Source: Ferrithrix thermotolerans DSM 19514 (GTDB lineage: Bacteria > Actinomycetota > Acidimicrobiia > Acidimicrobiales > Ilumatobacteraceae). From it: a DNA stretch of 64,000 nucleotides. The DNA is taken from positions 1 to 64,000 of the forward strand of contig CAMAWU010000003.1 of the NCBI GenBank assembly GCA_945862025.1. Direction: 5' to 3'. The position numbers and the translations under genes were made by a program. Below, piece by piece: positions 48,053 to 63,231 of the stretch (the first letter of the stretch is position 1; each line of letters begins with the position of its first letter). The notes below the pieces were generated by a model. It ran no database searches. It was given only the letters and a program-made list of their open reading frames with translations, and was not told where the DNA came from.

Positions 48053-49521
48053 CCGCGCAAGTGCGCCCAAATCGGGTGCTCGTTCTCGGCTGTGGTTCTG
48101 TTGCGCAAGCGGTAATTCCGCTGATAGTTCGCGACTTAAAACTTGATCCGAAATCAATTTCAATCGTTGACTTTGTTGACAATCGACATCGTGTTGCAGA
48201 TGTTTTGGCGATGGGTGTTAGTTACGAGATCGGCCAAGTGACTCGTGAAAATCTTGACAGTTTTTTAACAGAGCGCGTTGCAACTGGCGACATTTTGTTA
48301 GACCTCGCTTGGAACATTGACTGCACGACAATTCTTGAATGGTGTCGCATGCGCGGTGTGCGATATCTCAATACATCGGTTGAATTATGGAACCCATACG
48401 ACAACATGGCGGCAACTCACCCGCTTGACCGCACTCTCTATGTACGCCATCAACAAATTCGCAAAATGATTGCGAAGTGGGGATCAAATAATGGACCGAG
48501 CGCGGTTGTCGAGCACGGTGCAAACCCTGGCTTAGTTTCTCATTTCGTCAAGCAAGCGCTGTTTGAAATCTCAAATAAAATTCTTGTTGACGGGCGCGCT
48601 GGTTCGCGTCAAAGTGCGCTTGAGTCAGCACTGGCCAGCGAGTCGTTCGATCGATTGGCGATGTTGACCGGCACGCGTGTAATTCACATCAGCGAACGCG
48701 ACACACAGATCACAGATCAACCAAAACAAGTAAACGAATTTGTCAACACTTGGTCGGTCGAAGGTTTCTACGAAGAAGGTGTCGCACCAGCCGAAATGGG
48801 TTGGGGTACTCATGAACGTTGGATGCCTGCGAACGCGCAAGTGCACGCCGACGACGGGCCGTGCAATCAGATTTGTTTGGCGCAACCTGGCATGGAAACT
48901 TGGGTTCGCTCTTGGGTGCCAAGTGGCGAAATTCTCGGAATGATCATTCGTCACGGTGAGAGTTACACGATGAGTAATCACTTAACTGTGCGCGACGATT
49001 CGGGCAAAGCGATTTATCGTCCCACTGTTCATTATTCATATTGTCCGTCGAACGAAGCAATTAATAGTGTGCTCGAACTGCGCATGCGCAACTGGCAGAT
49101 GCAACCAAAAGAGCGGATCATGAACAATGAAATTATTTCTGGTCGCGATGAACTTGGTGTGTTGTTGCTCGGTCACGACTACACCGGCTGGTGGACAGGT
49201 TCGCGATTGTCGATTGATGAAGCACGCACAATTACAACTGGGCAAAGTGCGACAACTTTGCAAGTCGCAGGGTCAGTTTTGGCTGCAATGAAGTGGATGA
49301 TTGCGAGCCCAACCCAAGGCGTGCGCGTGCCAGACGAATTGCCATGGAAGTCAGTTCTTGCTGACGCACGACCGTATCTTGGTGAAATTCATAGCGCCCC
49401 AACAGACTGGGACCCATTAAAGACCCGCAATGACTTGTTCCCTGGATACGGCAATACAAGCCGTCTTGATCTGACAGATCCTTGGCAATTTAGAAACTTT
49501 CTCACACCAACGCCTAGTTGA
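48049..49521 (+). CDS. Homospermidine synthase-like protein
   Basis: VLVLGCGSVAQAVIPLIVRDL; LDLAWNIDCTTILEWCRMRGVRYLNTSVELW; VEHGANPGLVSHFVKQAL. Confidence 0.85.
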   Translation: MTAQVRPNRVLVLGCGSVAQAVIPLIVRDLKLDPKSISIVDFVDNRHRVADVLAMGVSYEIGQVTRENLDSFLTERVATGDILLDLAWNIDCTTILEWCRMRGVRYLNTSVELWNPYDNMAATHPLDRTLYVRHQQIRKMIAKWGSNNGPSAVVEHGANPGLVSHFVKQALFEISNKILVDGRAGSRQSALESALASESFDRLAMLTGTRVIHISERDTQITDQPKQVNEFVNTWSVEGFYEEGVAPAEMGWGTHERWMPANAQVHADDGPCNQICLAQPGMETWVRSWVPSGEILGMIIRHGESYTMSNHLTVRDDSGKAIYRPTVHYSYCPSNEAINSVLELRMRNWQMQPKERIMNNEIISGRDELGVLLLGHDYTGWWTGSRLSIDEARTITTGQSATTLQVAGSVLAAMKWMIASPTQGVRVPDELPWKSVLADARPYLGEIHSAPTDWDPLKTRNDLFPGYGNTSRLDLTDPWQFRNFLTPTPS

Positions 49522-49570
49522 TTAATTAGCTAGTTGGCGTTGTCGTGATTTGCAGGCACACTGAAACATC

Positions 49571-49603
49571 ATGATTAACGGAAACGGACTACTACTTACG
49601 TAA
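49571..49603 (+). CDS. Putative leucine leader peptide MINGNGLLLT
   Basis: ATG ATT AAC GGA AAC GGA CTA CTA CTT ACG TAA, followed by a terminator and then leuA. Confidence 0.72.
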   Translation: MINGNGLLLT

Positions 49604-51391
<1,788 letters not shown>

Positions 51392-51425
51392 ATACTTTAA
51401 ACATTTCTCAACTAGTCTCACTTGA

Positions 51426-51617
51426 GTGAAGGTCACCGTAAATTTTGACAACTGTGCGTCTACTGGCGCATGCACGCAAATGTGCCCTGATGTTTTTGAA
51501 CTACGCAGCGACGGCTTTTTGTATATCTTGAACGAAAACCCGCCAGCCGAATTGCACGAATCAGTTATTGCCGCTGAAGAAATTTGCCCAACTGGGGCAA
51601 TCATGATTGAACAATAA
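51426..51617 (+). CDS. Small ferredoxin
   Basis: 63 aa, [18 protein letters not shown]...[13 protein letters not shown] start. Confidence 0.85.
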   Translation: MKVTVNFDNCASTGACTQMCPDVFELRSDGFLYILNENPPAELHESVIAAEEICPTGAIMIEQ

Positions 51618-52446
51618 CTGGCGCATGGGTTTCTATTCGCGTCTGAACCAAGCTTGGTCGCAAAGCGACTCAATGCTGTGTGTTGGTCTAGACCCAGACG
51701 TAACCAGGTTCCCAGAAACTTTGCAAGGCGGGGTTCAAGAAATCGAGACTTTTTGTAAACAAATAATTGATGCGACAGGCGATTTAGTTTGTGCATTCAA
51801 ACCACAAATTGCTTACTTTGCCGCGCATGGCGCCGAGAAGCAACTTGAAAACATTTGTGCGTATATTCGTTTGCATTATCCAAATGTTGTCTTAATTCTT
51901 GATGCCAAGCGAGGAGATATCGGTGATACGGCAAAACTTTATGCACGTGAAGCCTTCGTCAGATATGACGCCGATGCCGTGACCGTCAATCCGTATTTGG
52001 GCACTGACAGCCTTGAACCATTTTTGGCAACCCCCGACAAAGGCACGATTGTTTTATGCCGCACATCAAACGCTGGGTCAAGCGAGTTTCAATCACTTAT
52101 TGTCGATGCCGAGCCGCTTTATTTGCGCGTGGCACGAACAGCAGCCGAGACCTGGCGCACGATTGGCGAATGCGCGCTCGTGGTTGGCGCAACCTATCCA
52201 GCCGAACTTGCGGTGGTGCGCGCGATTGTCGGCGAGATGCCGATTCTCGTGCCCGGTATCGGTGCCCAAGGCGGAGATATCGCTGCGGTCGTTAATGCTG
52301 GTCGCGGTACGAATAGTCGCGGGTTAATTATAAATTCATCGCGCGCAATTTTGTATGCGGATAGTTCAAAATCTTTCGCCGACTCAGCGCGCAAAGTTGC
52401 GATTGAAACTCGCGATGAGATTAATCGCGCTAACAGTGTTTACTAG
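51607..52446 (+). CDS. pyrF: Orotidine-5'-phosphate decarboxylase (type 2)
   Basis: [49 protein letters not shown] start at 51625 is also possible. Confidence 0.92.
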   Translation: MNNNWRMGFYSRLNQAWSQSDSMLCVGLDPDVTRFPETLQGGVQEIETFCKQIIDATGDLVCAFKPQIAYFAAHGAEKQLENICAYIRLHYPNVVLILDAKRGDIGDTAKLYAREAFVRYDADAVTVNPYLGTDSLEPFLATPDKGTIVLCRTSNAGSSEFQSLIVDAEPLYLRVARTAAETWRTIGECALVVGATYPAELAVVRAIVGEMPILVPGIGAQGGDIAAVVNAGRGTNSRGLIINSSRAILYADSSKSFADSARKVAIETRDEINRANSVY

Positions 52447-53600
52447 TGATGAGAGTTGATAATTTCTTCAAGAATTACTTGATAATTCGGCTTGCTGTCA
52501 GTGCGCGAAGTTAGATACTTCTGCTTGTACGACTCATATTTCTCATGATTAATGACCAGTGCTGCGCGAAGTTCCTGCCCCGAATACTCGCGGTCAATAT
52601 TGAAAATCGTCGCCCCAGTTGCTAGAGAAAAATTCAAAATAAATGAGCGCTTACGTGGATCAATACCCGACTCAATAAGATCAGACCACACCAGTAATAA
52701 AGGCTTGTTGTAACTGATCGCATAACTGATTGCTGTGCTATTCGTTGCGATTACTAATTCTCGTGACGCCACAAGCGAAGCAGTTTGACCATGAATTGTT
52801 CTTCGCTCCGCGAATAGTGGCCGATGATCACGACCCAAATGCTTTGGATGAACTGCAATATCAACTCTTACATTAAGCGAATCTTCAACCTGGGAAAAAA
52901 ACTTTGACAAATTTGGGTACCAATTTTCTGCCGAGATCTTTTCTGTTGTCCCTGTGCGAAGTTCGTCGCGCGGAAATCCTGGGAAGCCAGTATCCAGATA
53001 GACGGCGGCTTGTTCAGTCATAATTTCAGTGGAGTTCAGCCTTAAAAATTGGGAGTAGTCTGACGAATTAGCAGCAATAATTTTAGTAGTTTTTGGAAAA
53101 TCTTGTCTGGCCATACGATCAGATTCAGACCCACCACTTACAACAAGTTTGGGCAGAGCGAACCATAATATGTTTCGCCGAAAAAAATGATATAAAGTCT
53201 TTATTAGTTGATTTAGTTTTTCCGATTCGCTGATGGTAGTTGAACTTGGCACAACTGCACCGCCGACAATAAATCCGACTATTTGTGCTTTTGACTCCAT
53301 TAGCGAAATACACACTCGAAATAACGTGAGATTTGTTGGCTTAATATGTGAGAAAACAATTGCACCTTTTGAGATATTTTGAAACTCGCGACGCCATTCT
53401 TTAAGCGAAGAAAATCTGGTGACATGGGCTGACTCTGATTGATTCGCATACGCGGCTGAAAACTCTGGAGTCAGAGCGTCAATCAAATCATGAACATGCA
53501 CTTCCAGGTGCTGTGACAAAAACTCAAGTTCAAATCTTTGCCAATCAAAATCTCTAAACCGATACGGCCAAACAACAATTAACTTCTGCTTTTGACTCAC
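52443..53600 (-). CDS. Putative surface-polysaccharide biosynthesis protein
   Basis: C-terminal [14 protein letters not shown]...[30 protein letters not shown] resembles GT-B-like capsule proteins. Confidence 0.45.
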   Translation of the reverse strand: MSQKQKLIVVWPYRFRDFDWQRFELEFLSQHLEVHVHDLIDALTPEFSAAYANQSESAHVTRFSSLKEWRREFQNISKGAIVFSHIKPTNLTLFRVCISLMESKAQIVGFIVGGAVVPSSTTISESEKLNQLIKTLYHFFRRNILWFALPKLVVSGGSESDRMARQDFPKTTKIIAANSSDYSQFLRLNSTEIMTEQAAVYLDTGFPGFPRDELRTGTTEKISAENWYPNLSKFFSQVEDSLNVRVDIAVHPKHLGRDHRPLFAERRTIHGQTASLVASRELVIATNSTAISYAISYNKPLLLVWSDLIESGIDPRKRSFILNFSLATGATIFNIDREYSGQELRAALVINHEKYESYKQKYLTSRTDSKPNYQVILEEIINSHH

Positions 53601-54532
53601 GCTGATGGTTTGACTTGACCCAGAGGCTTACCGAAAACTGGAACTTTCATATACGCGATAAATGCTTCAAACATTGCCAACGACTCTGGAGTATCAAGAA
53701 CTCGAACCTGTTCCCACATTTTTCCTTCGTGCCACGAACCAGCAAAGTGAAGAAAATGATTAGTAAACAAACTTGCTTCAATACAACTTTTAATAAGCTG
53801 CAAATTATCTTTGTGGTCGCTGTACAAAAACGGATATTTTGATGAAATTTCATAAACCCATAAGGCTTGAAATCTATAATCAAGCCATTCAACAAGATTT
53901 CGAGATTGAACAAAATGATTTAAAAATCTTTGTTCACCACCATTATCCTGCTCCATTATGTTTTGGTCAAAACTTCTGTAGTACTCGGCCAAAAGCAGGC
54001 CATGCTTTAAGCAGTTGTACACAAAGACACCCGAACAGGCGTCATCTGGCTGTACCTCTAAACCAGCCTCGGCGTAAAGATCGTTTAGTGAAATAAATAA
54101 ACTTGAGTCCAATGGATATTTGGCGTCGTAGAAGCGATTTCGAAGAAACGCCATCCGCCTCAAATATTGCTGATGCTCTAGTGGTAGGTTTTTTCGCTTT
54201 GAGATGAGGCCAACTTTTGTGTCATCCCTGGAGTCAAAAATATTTGGAGCAAGCGGGCTAATCAAAATGTCAGTATCTAGGCAACAGACGTTGTTTGTTT
54301 GGAAAGTGGCACTATTTAGCGCCTCGCCGATCAAGAATTTCTGCCAGTACGGATTCTTCCAGTCAGGATGATCTGTGTTGATCAGGTGATCATCAAACAA
54401 AATCAGTCCGAGGTCGTGGCGTTTGCAATACATTTCCCAAGTCGCAAAGGCATACTCCATGAAAGGTTTGAGATATGCGTCTCCAATTGCGATCGTTGCA
54501 AGAACATTGCCAGACTTTCCTGGCGGAATCAA
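53597..54532 (-). CDS. Putative glycosyltransferase-like protein
   Basis: LATIAIGDAYLKPFMEYAFATWEMYCKRHDLGLILFDD...VCCLDTDILISP (DxD-type motif). Confidence 0.5.
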   Translation of the reverse strand: MIPPGKSGNVLATIAIGDAYLKPFMEYAFATWEMYCKRHDLGLILFDDHLINTDHPDWKNPYWQKFLIGEALNSATFQTNNVCCLDTDILISPLAPNIFDSRDDTKVGLISKRKNLPLEHQQYLRRMAFLRNRFYDAKYPLDSSLFISLNDLYAEAGLEVQPDDACSGVFVYNCLKHGLLLAEYYRSFDQNIMEQDNGGEQRFLNHFVQSRNLVEWLDYRFQALWVYEISSKYPFLYSDHKDNLQLIKSCIEASLFTNHFLHFAGSWHEGKMWEQVRVLDTPESLAMFEAFIAYMKVPVFGKPLGQVKPSA

Positions 54533-54696
54533 TACTTTCAGAACTCACCTCGCCCTAGAACTTGAACGCCACCGAAGAGTGACTAAAACGAGTTTAGCGA
54601 TTGACGCGCGAATTTGAAGGTTACAAACGCGCAACTGGGGTCTGTGCAGGCAGTTGGCGATACCCTGACGACGTAAATGGCTTAGGAGGTTCAAAC

Positions 54697-55104
54697 ATGG
54701 CGCATCAGTTTTTGAGTGATGAATGGATGGTTGCGGCCCGTGAAATTCGTGCGCGATATCAAGACGACTCAATAAAAATTCCAGTTGGTGTGCGGATGAA
54801 CCAAATCATTACTGGAGTTCCATTTGGAGAAGGAACGGTAGCAACTTACACAGATACAACATCGGGCTCGCTAGACATTGATCTTGGACATCTTGAAACT
54901 GCCGACGTGACTGTGACCACCGACTATACGACAGCACGAAATATTTTTGTAGAGCAAGATCCAAATTTTACGATGCAGGCATTCATGTCTGGAAAAATAA
55001 AAGTCGAGGGTGACATGTTAAAGATGATGGCCCTGCAGGCCGCGATGCCACAAGACGAAATCGCAAAAACAATTGCTGCTGAAATCAAAACAATTACAAA
55101 ATAA
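54697..55104 (+). CDS. SCP2 sterol-binding-domain protein
   Basis: MNQIITGVPFGEGTV...FMSGKIKVEGDMLKMMALQ; GGAGG upstream of ATG 54697. Confidence 0.78.
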   Translation: MAHQFLSDEWMVAAREIRARYQDDSIKIPVGVRMNQIITGVPFGEGTVATYTDTTSGSLDIDLGHLETADVTVTTDYTTARNIFVEQDPNFTMQAFMSGKIKVEGDMLKMMALQAAMPQDEIAKTIAAEIKTITK

Positions 55105-55122
55105 GTTCTGAAAAGTGCTGCC

Positions 55123-56619
55123 CTAACTGGGTTGATGTGTTGAGCGAACAGCGCTCGCAGCAAAAATTGCGATCACACTACTAACCGCACCAGCAAGCAA
55201 TGCGTACGAGTAGCTTTTAACTACTCCGGAATTAATCGTGGCTTCATGGATCCCAATCATGATTGCGGCACCCAAAACTGCGCCCATTTGATTTAAAAGT
55301 TGTTGCATTGCACTTGCTACCCCGAGATCTTTATTGTCAACAGAATTTGCTAGAAGTGCAGTAAGCGCAGGCGACGAAATGCCCAAACCGATTCCAGAGA
55401 GCGAAAGTCCGAAAATGATTAACAGATCAGATGCGCCAACATCAATCTGCGAAAGTAGCAACATTGATGCGACCACTGCGCATGCGCCAATAATTCCTGC
55501 GTTTCTCTCACCGATTCGCAATGAAACGCGACCCGAAAACGGTGCAACGAGTGAAAACATCAGCGGACGAGCAATTATCAGCCAGCCGATATGTGATGTT
55601 GAAAAACCTAGACCAGTTTCGAGCAACTGTGGCACAATCATGAACCCACCCATGTAAGCAAAGTTCGTCAGCGCCTGACTCGTAACTGGATACGCAACAT
55701 TTCGCGTTCGAAGCCATTTCAAAGGCAACATTGGGTCACTCGCTTGTTGTTCTACGCGCGCAAATAAACCCAAAGTTGCAACGCCAACTAGTGCAACCAT
55801 AAATGTTCGCGACGACCCAAAACCCCAAGAAGGGCCACGGTTGATTGCGAGCAAAATCAAAACAGAACCAGCACCCAGTAGTAGCGCACCTTTGATATCA
55901 AACTTGACATTTTTCCTACGCTCAGTGTCACCGAGCAGCCACATTGCAACCAGACAGCCTGCCAAACATAATGGCGCTTGAATTATAAATATTGTTCGCC
56001 AACCAAAAACTGCAACGAGGGGTACGCCTGCTACTACTCCAATGACCGGTGCGCCAGCGGTAACAAAACTCCAGTAGCCAAGTGGACCGACTCTTTCGCT
56101 TGGATCAAACATTCGATTGATGTACGCCATTGCTGCTGGTCCGAGCGCCGAGCCGCCGGCCGCCGAAAGTGTTCGAAATACAATCATGGAAGTTGCATTC
56201 CAAGCGAATGCAGTACAAAGCGCAAATACTCCTGCAAAAAATAATCCATAAACAAAAACTCGCTTGTGTCCCCACAGGTCGCCGATTTTTCCAAATCCTG
56301 GACCAACCACACCGAATGCGAGCATCGGCGCCGTAATCGCCCAACTGATTATCGCTGTCGTGCTATTGAGGTCATCAGCGACGGTCTTAAGCGAGACGAC
56401 AAGCAGTGTGATCATGAAACTCACTGTGAAGACACAGCTCAGCAAGACGACCAGTGTCGCTTTACGCCTTGAAACTCCGACTCTTCGCACAATCTTTTGT
56501 CGGATTAATAACGACCATGGGATTACTGAAACTTCATCAACGCCACCTGCGTCAAGAACCGCTAAATCTTTTGTTTCGTCTCGGTTCTGAATTTGTGATT
56601 CAAACTTCTCGATTTTCAA
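55123..56619 (-). CDS. MFS transporter, DHA2 type
   Basis: 14-TM-like profile; GFGKIGDLWGHKRVFVYGLFFAGVFALCTAFA. Confidence 0.88.
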   Translation of the reverse strand: MKIEKFESQIQNRDETKDLAVLDAGGVDEVSVIPWSLLIRQKIVRRVGVSRRKATLVVLLSCVFTVSFMITLLVVSLKTVADDLNSTTAIISWAITAPMLAFGVVGPGFGKIGDLWGHKRVFVYGLFFAGVFALCTAFAWNATSMIVFRTLSAAGGSALGPAAMAYINRMFDPSERVGPLGYWSFVTAGAPVIGVVAGVPLVAVFGWRTIFIIQAPLCLAGCLVAMWLLGDTERRKNVKFDIKGALLLGAGSVLILLAINRGPSWGFGSSRTFMVALVGVATLGLFARVEQQASDPMLPLKWLRTRNVAYPVTSQALTNFAYMGGFMIVPQLLETGLGFSTSHIGWLIIARPLMFSLVAPFSGRVSLRIGERNAGIIGACAVVASMLLLSQIDVGASDLLIIFGLSLSGIGLGISSPALTALLANSVDNKDLGVASAMQQLLNQMGAVLGAAIMIGIHEATINSGVVKSYSYALLAGAVSSVIAIFAASAVRSTHQPS

Positions 56620-58556
56620 GGAAAGACCATGTCAATGAGCGAGCCGCGCGGCACCTTGTCACCATTGTTAATCGCCACGCCTTTTACAGATGCACTCTTC
56701 ATTCGATACGACTTGCGACCAGTAACTTCTCCAACAACAAAACCTGCTGCAACAAGTCGTTTTTCGGCGTCATTGAAATTAATTCCAACGATGTTTGGCA
56801 TAACAACAAAATCAGGACCGAGCGACATTGAATATCCAAGCGCTCCACCACGCGGAAGCTTCTCGTCGGCAAGTGGCAACTGCCCGCCGATCAATCCGAT
56901 CGCAACATCATTATTGAAAACATCTGGAGTCAGAGCCAAGACGAGACCAAGTTCGGCGACTTTCGCAGTTGCGTCAGCCACGCTGAGACCGATAATCATC
57001 GGAACTGTTCTTAGTGCAGGACCATTTGAGATGGTCAGACTGATAAGCGTGCCTTTGAGAACTTCATCCCCTGCAACAAGCGATGGCTGCTTGGCGACTG
57101 ACCACGAAATTACATTTCCAACTTCGACAGTCTCGCTTGAATCTTCTTTCGATTCAACAGTCAATCCTTGAGTTGCCAATTTTTCTTCGGCAGATGCTCG
57201 CGACTCACCGGTGACATCAATAAGAACACCAAGTGGCGGTCCTTCGGAAACCACGAGGACTAATACTTCGCCTTCTTTAAGGCTGACTCCTGAGGCTGGC
57301 TCAGTTCGAATTACTTGTCCAAACTCAACTTCGTTTGTTCGTTCAGCTCGAACTATTAGATCCCAGTCGAATCCCGCAATTTTATTACGAGCTTGCGCTT
57401 CGGCAACACCGCCAAGTTCTGGAACCTGATGCGAAGACTTAACTAAAGATTGAAAAGCAATCATTGAAATAATTACCAACGCAGCAGCAGCCACTGAAAT
57501 CCAAATTCGTGTGAACCTGCGGCGAATTTGAGGAGAGTCATATGTTTCTTCTTCGGCGATCGCTTGATCAACTGCCCGCTCAAAACTAGATGGAGTTTCA
57601 ATAACTTTTTGAGCGCGGGTGGGGTTTGGTCTTGTAATTAGATTTGGACGAGTAATAACATCTTCAAAACGTTTCGAAGTAATAGTGTCAATCGGTTGCG
57701 GGCGTGGCATTTTGTCAGCAACTTGCGCCAGGGCTTGACCAAACTCGAGCGCGGTGCCGCGTTCACTTGCCACTGGGCGTCCTGCTCGCTCAATCGGTGC
57801 AGCTATTGGCCCAAGACCACCGGAAACGGGCAGCAACTTATCTATTCGGTTCGCCAAAGTAATTGCAACCGATTCTGCCGCGAACGGAACTTCGCCAGTG
57901 ATTGTCTCAAGCAAAGTAATCGCCAGTGAGTAGACATCTGAATACATGTCTGGCACTGAACCTTGTCCGATTTCGGGTGCTGCGTACCGTGCTTGCTCAA
58001 TGCTCATCTTTGCTGCAACAAAACTTCGCTTGACGCCAAGCCCGGCAAGTCGAATTCTGCCGTCGTCACCAAAAATTAGGTTGGCTGGTCGCACATCGCC
58101 ATGTACGAAGCCATTTTTATGAGCGTGATGTAACGCTCGGCAAACATCAAGTCCGACAATTAATGCTTGCGATGGAGTCAACCGTCTACCCCGGTCGAGA
58201 TATTCGCGCAAAGATCCTTGAGCAAAATGCTGCGTTACGCTAAAAGCGATTTTAACCCCATCCATAACTGAGTCGCCCCAGTCGTCGATTGAGACGAGCG
58301 TCGGATGCGAAATATCGTGAAGCTGTTGCATTGACGAATCGAAGGCAGCCAAAGCTGCTTCTTCATCAATCAAGCCAGATACTTTGTCAAATAGTGAGGC
58401 GACGGTCATCAATCGCACGGCTACTTTTTTTGATTCTTCTAAGTCTTCAGCTTCAAATATTGGAGCGGTTGCCGTGCCGTCACTACGGAGTTCTTCAACC
58501 CGATATCGCCCCACAAGAACGTGACCAATGACCGAATCTAAGGTAACCACAGCCAT
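56616..58556 (-). CDS. PASTA-domain protein with degenerate Ser/Thr kinase domain (pseudokinase)
   Basis: Kinase fold retained (FVHGDVRPANLIF, YSDVYSLAITLLETITGEVPF) but catalytic motifs altered; TM, then about four PASTA repeats. Confidence 0.85.
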   Translation of the reverse strand: MAVVTLDSVIGHVLVGRYRVEELRSDGTATAPIFEAEDLEESKKVAVRLMTVASLFDKVSGLIDEEAALAAFDSSMQQLHDISHPTLVSIDDWGDSVMDGVKIAFSVTQHFAQGSLREYLDRGRRLTPSQALIVGLDVCRALHHAHKNGFVHGDVRPANLIFGDDGRIRLAGLGVKRSFVAAKMSIEQARYAAPEIGQGSVPDMYSDVYSLAITLLETITGEVPFAAESVAITLANRIDKLLPVSGGLGPIAAPIERAGRPVASERGTALEFGQALAQVADKMPRPQPIDTITSKRFEDVITRPNLITRPNPTRAQKVIETPSSFERAVDQAIAEEETYDSPQIRRRFTRIWISVAAAALVIISMIAFQSLVKSSHQVPELGGVAEAQARNKIAGFDWDLIVRAERTNEVEFGQVIRTEPASGVSLKEGEVLVLVVSEGPPLGVLIDVTGESRASAEEKLATQGLTVESKEDSSETVEVGNVISWSVAKQPSLVAGDEVLKGTLISLTISNGPALRTVPMIIGLSVADATAKVAELGLVLALTPDVFNNDVAIGLIGGQLPLADEKLPRGGALGYSMSLGPDFVVMPNIVGINFNDAEKRLVAAGFVVGEVTGRKSYRMKSASVKGVAINNGDKVPRGSLIDMVFP

Positions 58557-58618
58557 TAAAACTACTAGTGAAATTCACTTACCAATGTTTTATCGGGTTT
58601 TAAGGCGAGAATAGAGAT

Positions 58619-59137
58619 GTGACAACTAACATCCAAAATTCAAAACCAAAGAAAAGTTTTCTTCAATCTATTAACGGCCAACGACTTCTGACAAGCCTTG
58701 GCATTGCACTTGGTTTAGTGATGATTATTTTCGGCTTCCAAGCATCACGAACTGGTCGAGATGAGTCGGGCCTGCCTGACGCAATTGAACGAATGTCGCC
58801 AGCAAACGGTGACCGGGTGCTGCGTCAGTCGCAAATAATCGTCGACTTCGTTGACGGATATGAATCAGTGCTGTTCATTGATGGCGTTGAATTGCCGACT
58901 ACGCGGCTAGACGAACTCACCGCATCTGGTCAGCAAGCAACCCCAGGTGCACAAGTTGAGTTACCAGCAACAGCAGTTTTTGATCCCGGAAATTTTATCA
59001 TTAGTTTTCAGCCGCAAGCCGGCGCAGTTATTGAATCATTCACACAGGGCGAGCACGAAGGCAAAGTTAAATATTGGCGGGTTGAAGATGGTCGCAATAA
59101 ATCACGAACATATATCTGGAAATTTGATACTGACTAA
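58619..59137 (+). CDS. Hypothetical membrane-anchored protein
   Basis: 172 aa with one N-terminal TM segment; GTG start. Confidence 0.7.
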   Translation: MTTNIQNSKPKKSFLQSINGQRLLTSLGIALGLVMIIFGFQASRTGRDESGLPDAIERMSPANGDRVLRQSQIIVDFVDGYESVLFIDGVELPTTRLDELTASGQQATPGAQVELPATAVFDPGNFIISFQPQAGAVIESFTQGEHEGKVKYWRVEDGRNKSRTYIWKFDTD

Positions 59138-59169
59138 AAGTGCAACAATAACTTCAGTTGTAACTCAAA

Positions 59170-62163
<2,994 letters not shown>

Positions 62164-63231
62164 TTACTTAGTCGCTGGGTTCGAGGCGTCGGCGATTCCG
62201 CCGCCGAGGACAAATGAATTAGATGGGTCGTAACAAACGACGCTCTGTCCTGGCGCGATGCGCCGCTGCGCAACATTAAATCTCAAGACAAGCGGGTTCA
62301 GGCTTTGCACGACCGCGGGTAGCGCGGCCCCGTGAGCGCTGCATTGGACAAGCACAGTTGAATCAACTACTGGTGCGATATCTGCCCACATCACATTGTT
62401 CACTGCAAGACCCGAACGAAGTAACTGATCTTCGCTGCCGATTACAACACGGGCGTTCGGTGTGTCGACATCGACAACAAACTGTTTTGGTCCACCACCA
62501 GGCAAGCCCAAGCCTTTTCGCTGACCGATAGTTATAAGTTCAAGTGCGTCTACTGCGCCTGCTTGAACGCCATCTGATGTAACAACAGTTGCTTTACGAA
62601 ACTCAATTCGGTGTCCCAGAAAAGTTTCACGACCACCAGTGCGCGAAATGAAACAAACATCTTGGCTATCAGGTTTGGTTGCGGTGCGAAGACCAAGTTC
62701 GACTGCGCGATCACGCACTTGTGCTTTGGTTAAATGCCCGACCGGAAACATTGTGAACGCAAGTTCTGTTTGGTCAAGCATGTAGACGACATAACTTTGA
62801 TCTTTTAATTCATCGTGGCCACGAGTTAAACGAAATGTACTCTCTGCGTCTCGTGTGATCTGCGCATGGTGCCCGGTTGCGACGGCGTCAAAACCAAGAA
62901 GTCGTGCTCGCTCGCTGAGTCGATCGAACTTTAAGTGTCGGTTGCATTCAATACAAGGATTAGGTGTGATGCCGTCAACATGGGCTTGCACATACGGAGC
63001 CACAACATGCTTATCAAAATCTTCGGAAAAATTAAACACTAAGTGGTCAATGCCAAGTTGTTGAGCAACACGACGTGCATCGTCAACATCCGAAACTGAA
63101 CAACATCCAGTGTCGCTCTCGCCTCCCCATAGTCGCATCGTTACACCAACCACTTCGTGTCCTTGATCTATTAGTTCGGCGGCTGCCACCGAAGAGTCAA
63201 CCCCGCCCGACATCGCCACTAAAACTTTCAT
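62164..63231 (-). CDS. mnmA: tRNA-specific 2-thiouridylase
   Basis: KVLVAMSGGVDSSVAAAEL; NPCIECNRHLKF; DSQDVCFIS. Confidence 0.95.
   Translation of the reverse strand: MKVLVAMSGGVDSSVAAAELIDQGHEVVGVTMRLWGGESDTGCCSVSDVDDARRVAQQLGIDHLVFNFSEDFDKHVVAPYVQAHVDGITPNPCIECNRHLKFDRLSERARLLGFDAVATGHHAQITRDAESTFRLTRGHDELKDQSYVVYMLDQTELAFTMFPVGHLTKAQVRDRAVELGLRTATKPDSQDVCFISRTGGRETFLGHRIEFRKATVVTSDGVQAGAVDALELITIGQRKGLGLPGGGPKQFVVDVDTPNARVVIGSEDQLLRSGLAVNNVMWADIAPVVDSTVLVQCSAHGAALPAVVQSLNPLVLRFNVAQRRIAPGQSVVCYDPSNSFVLGGGIADASNPATK

Noticed and set aside
49508-49543. Hairpin CAACGCC...GGCGTTG at the end of the homospermidine synthase gene
   Set aside because: Long loop (about 21 nt) and no U-tract; too weak to call a terminator.
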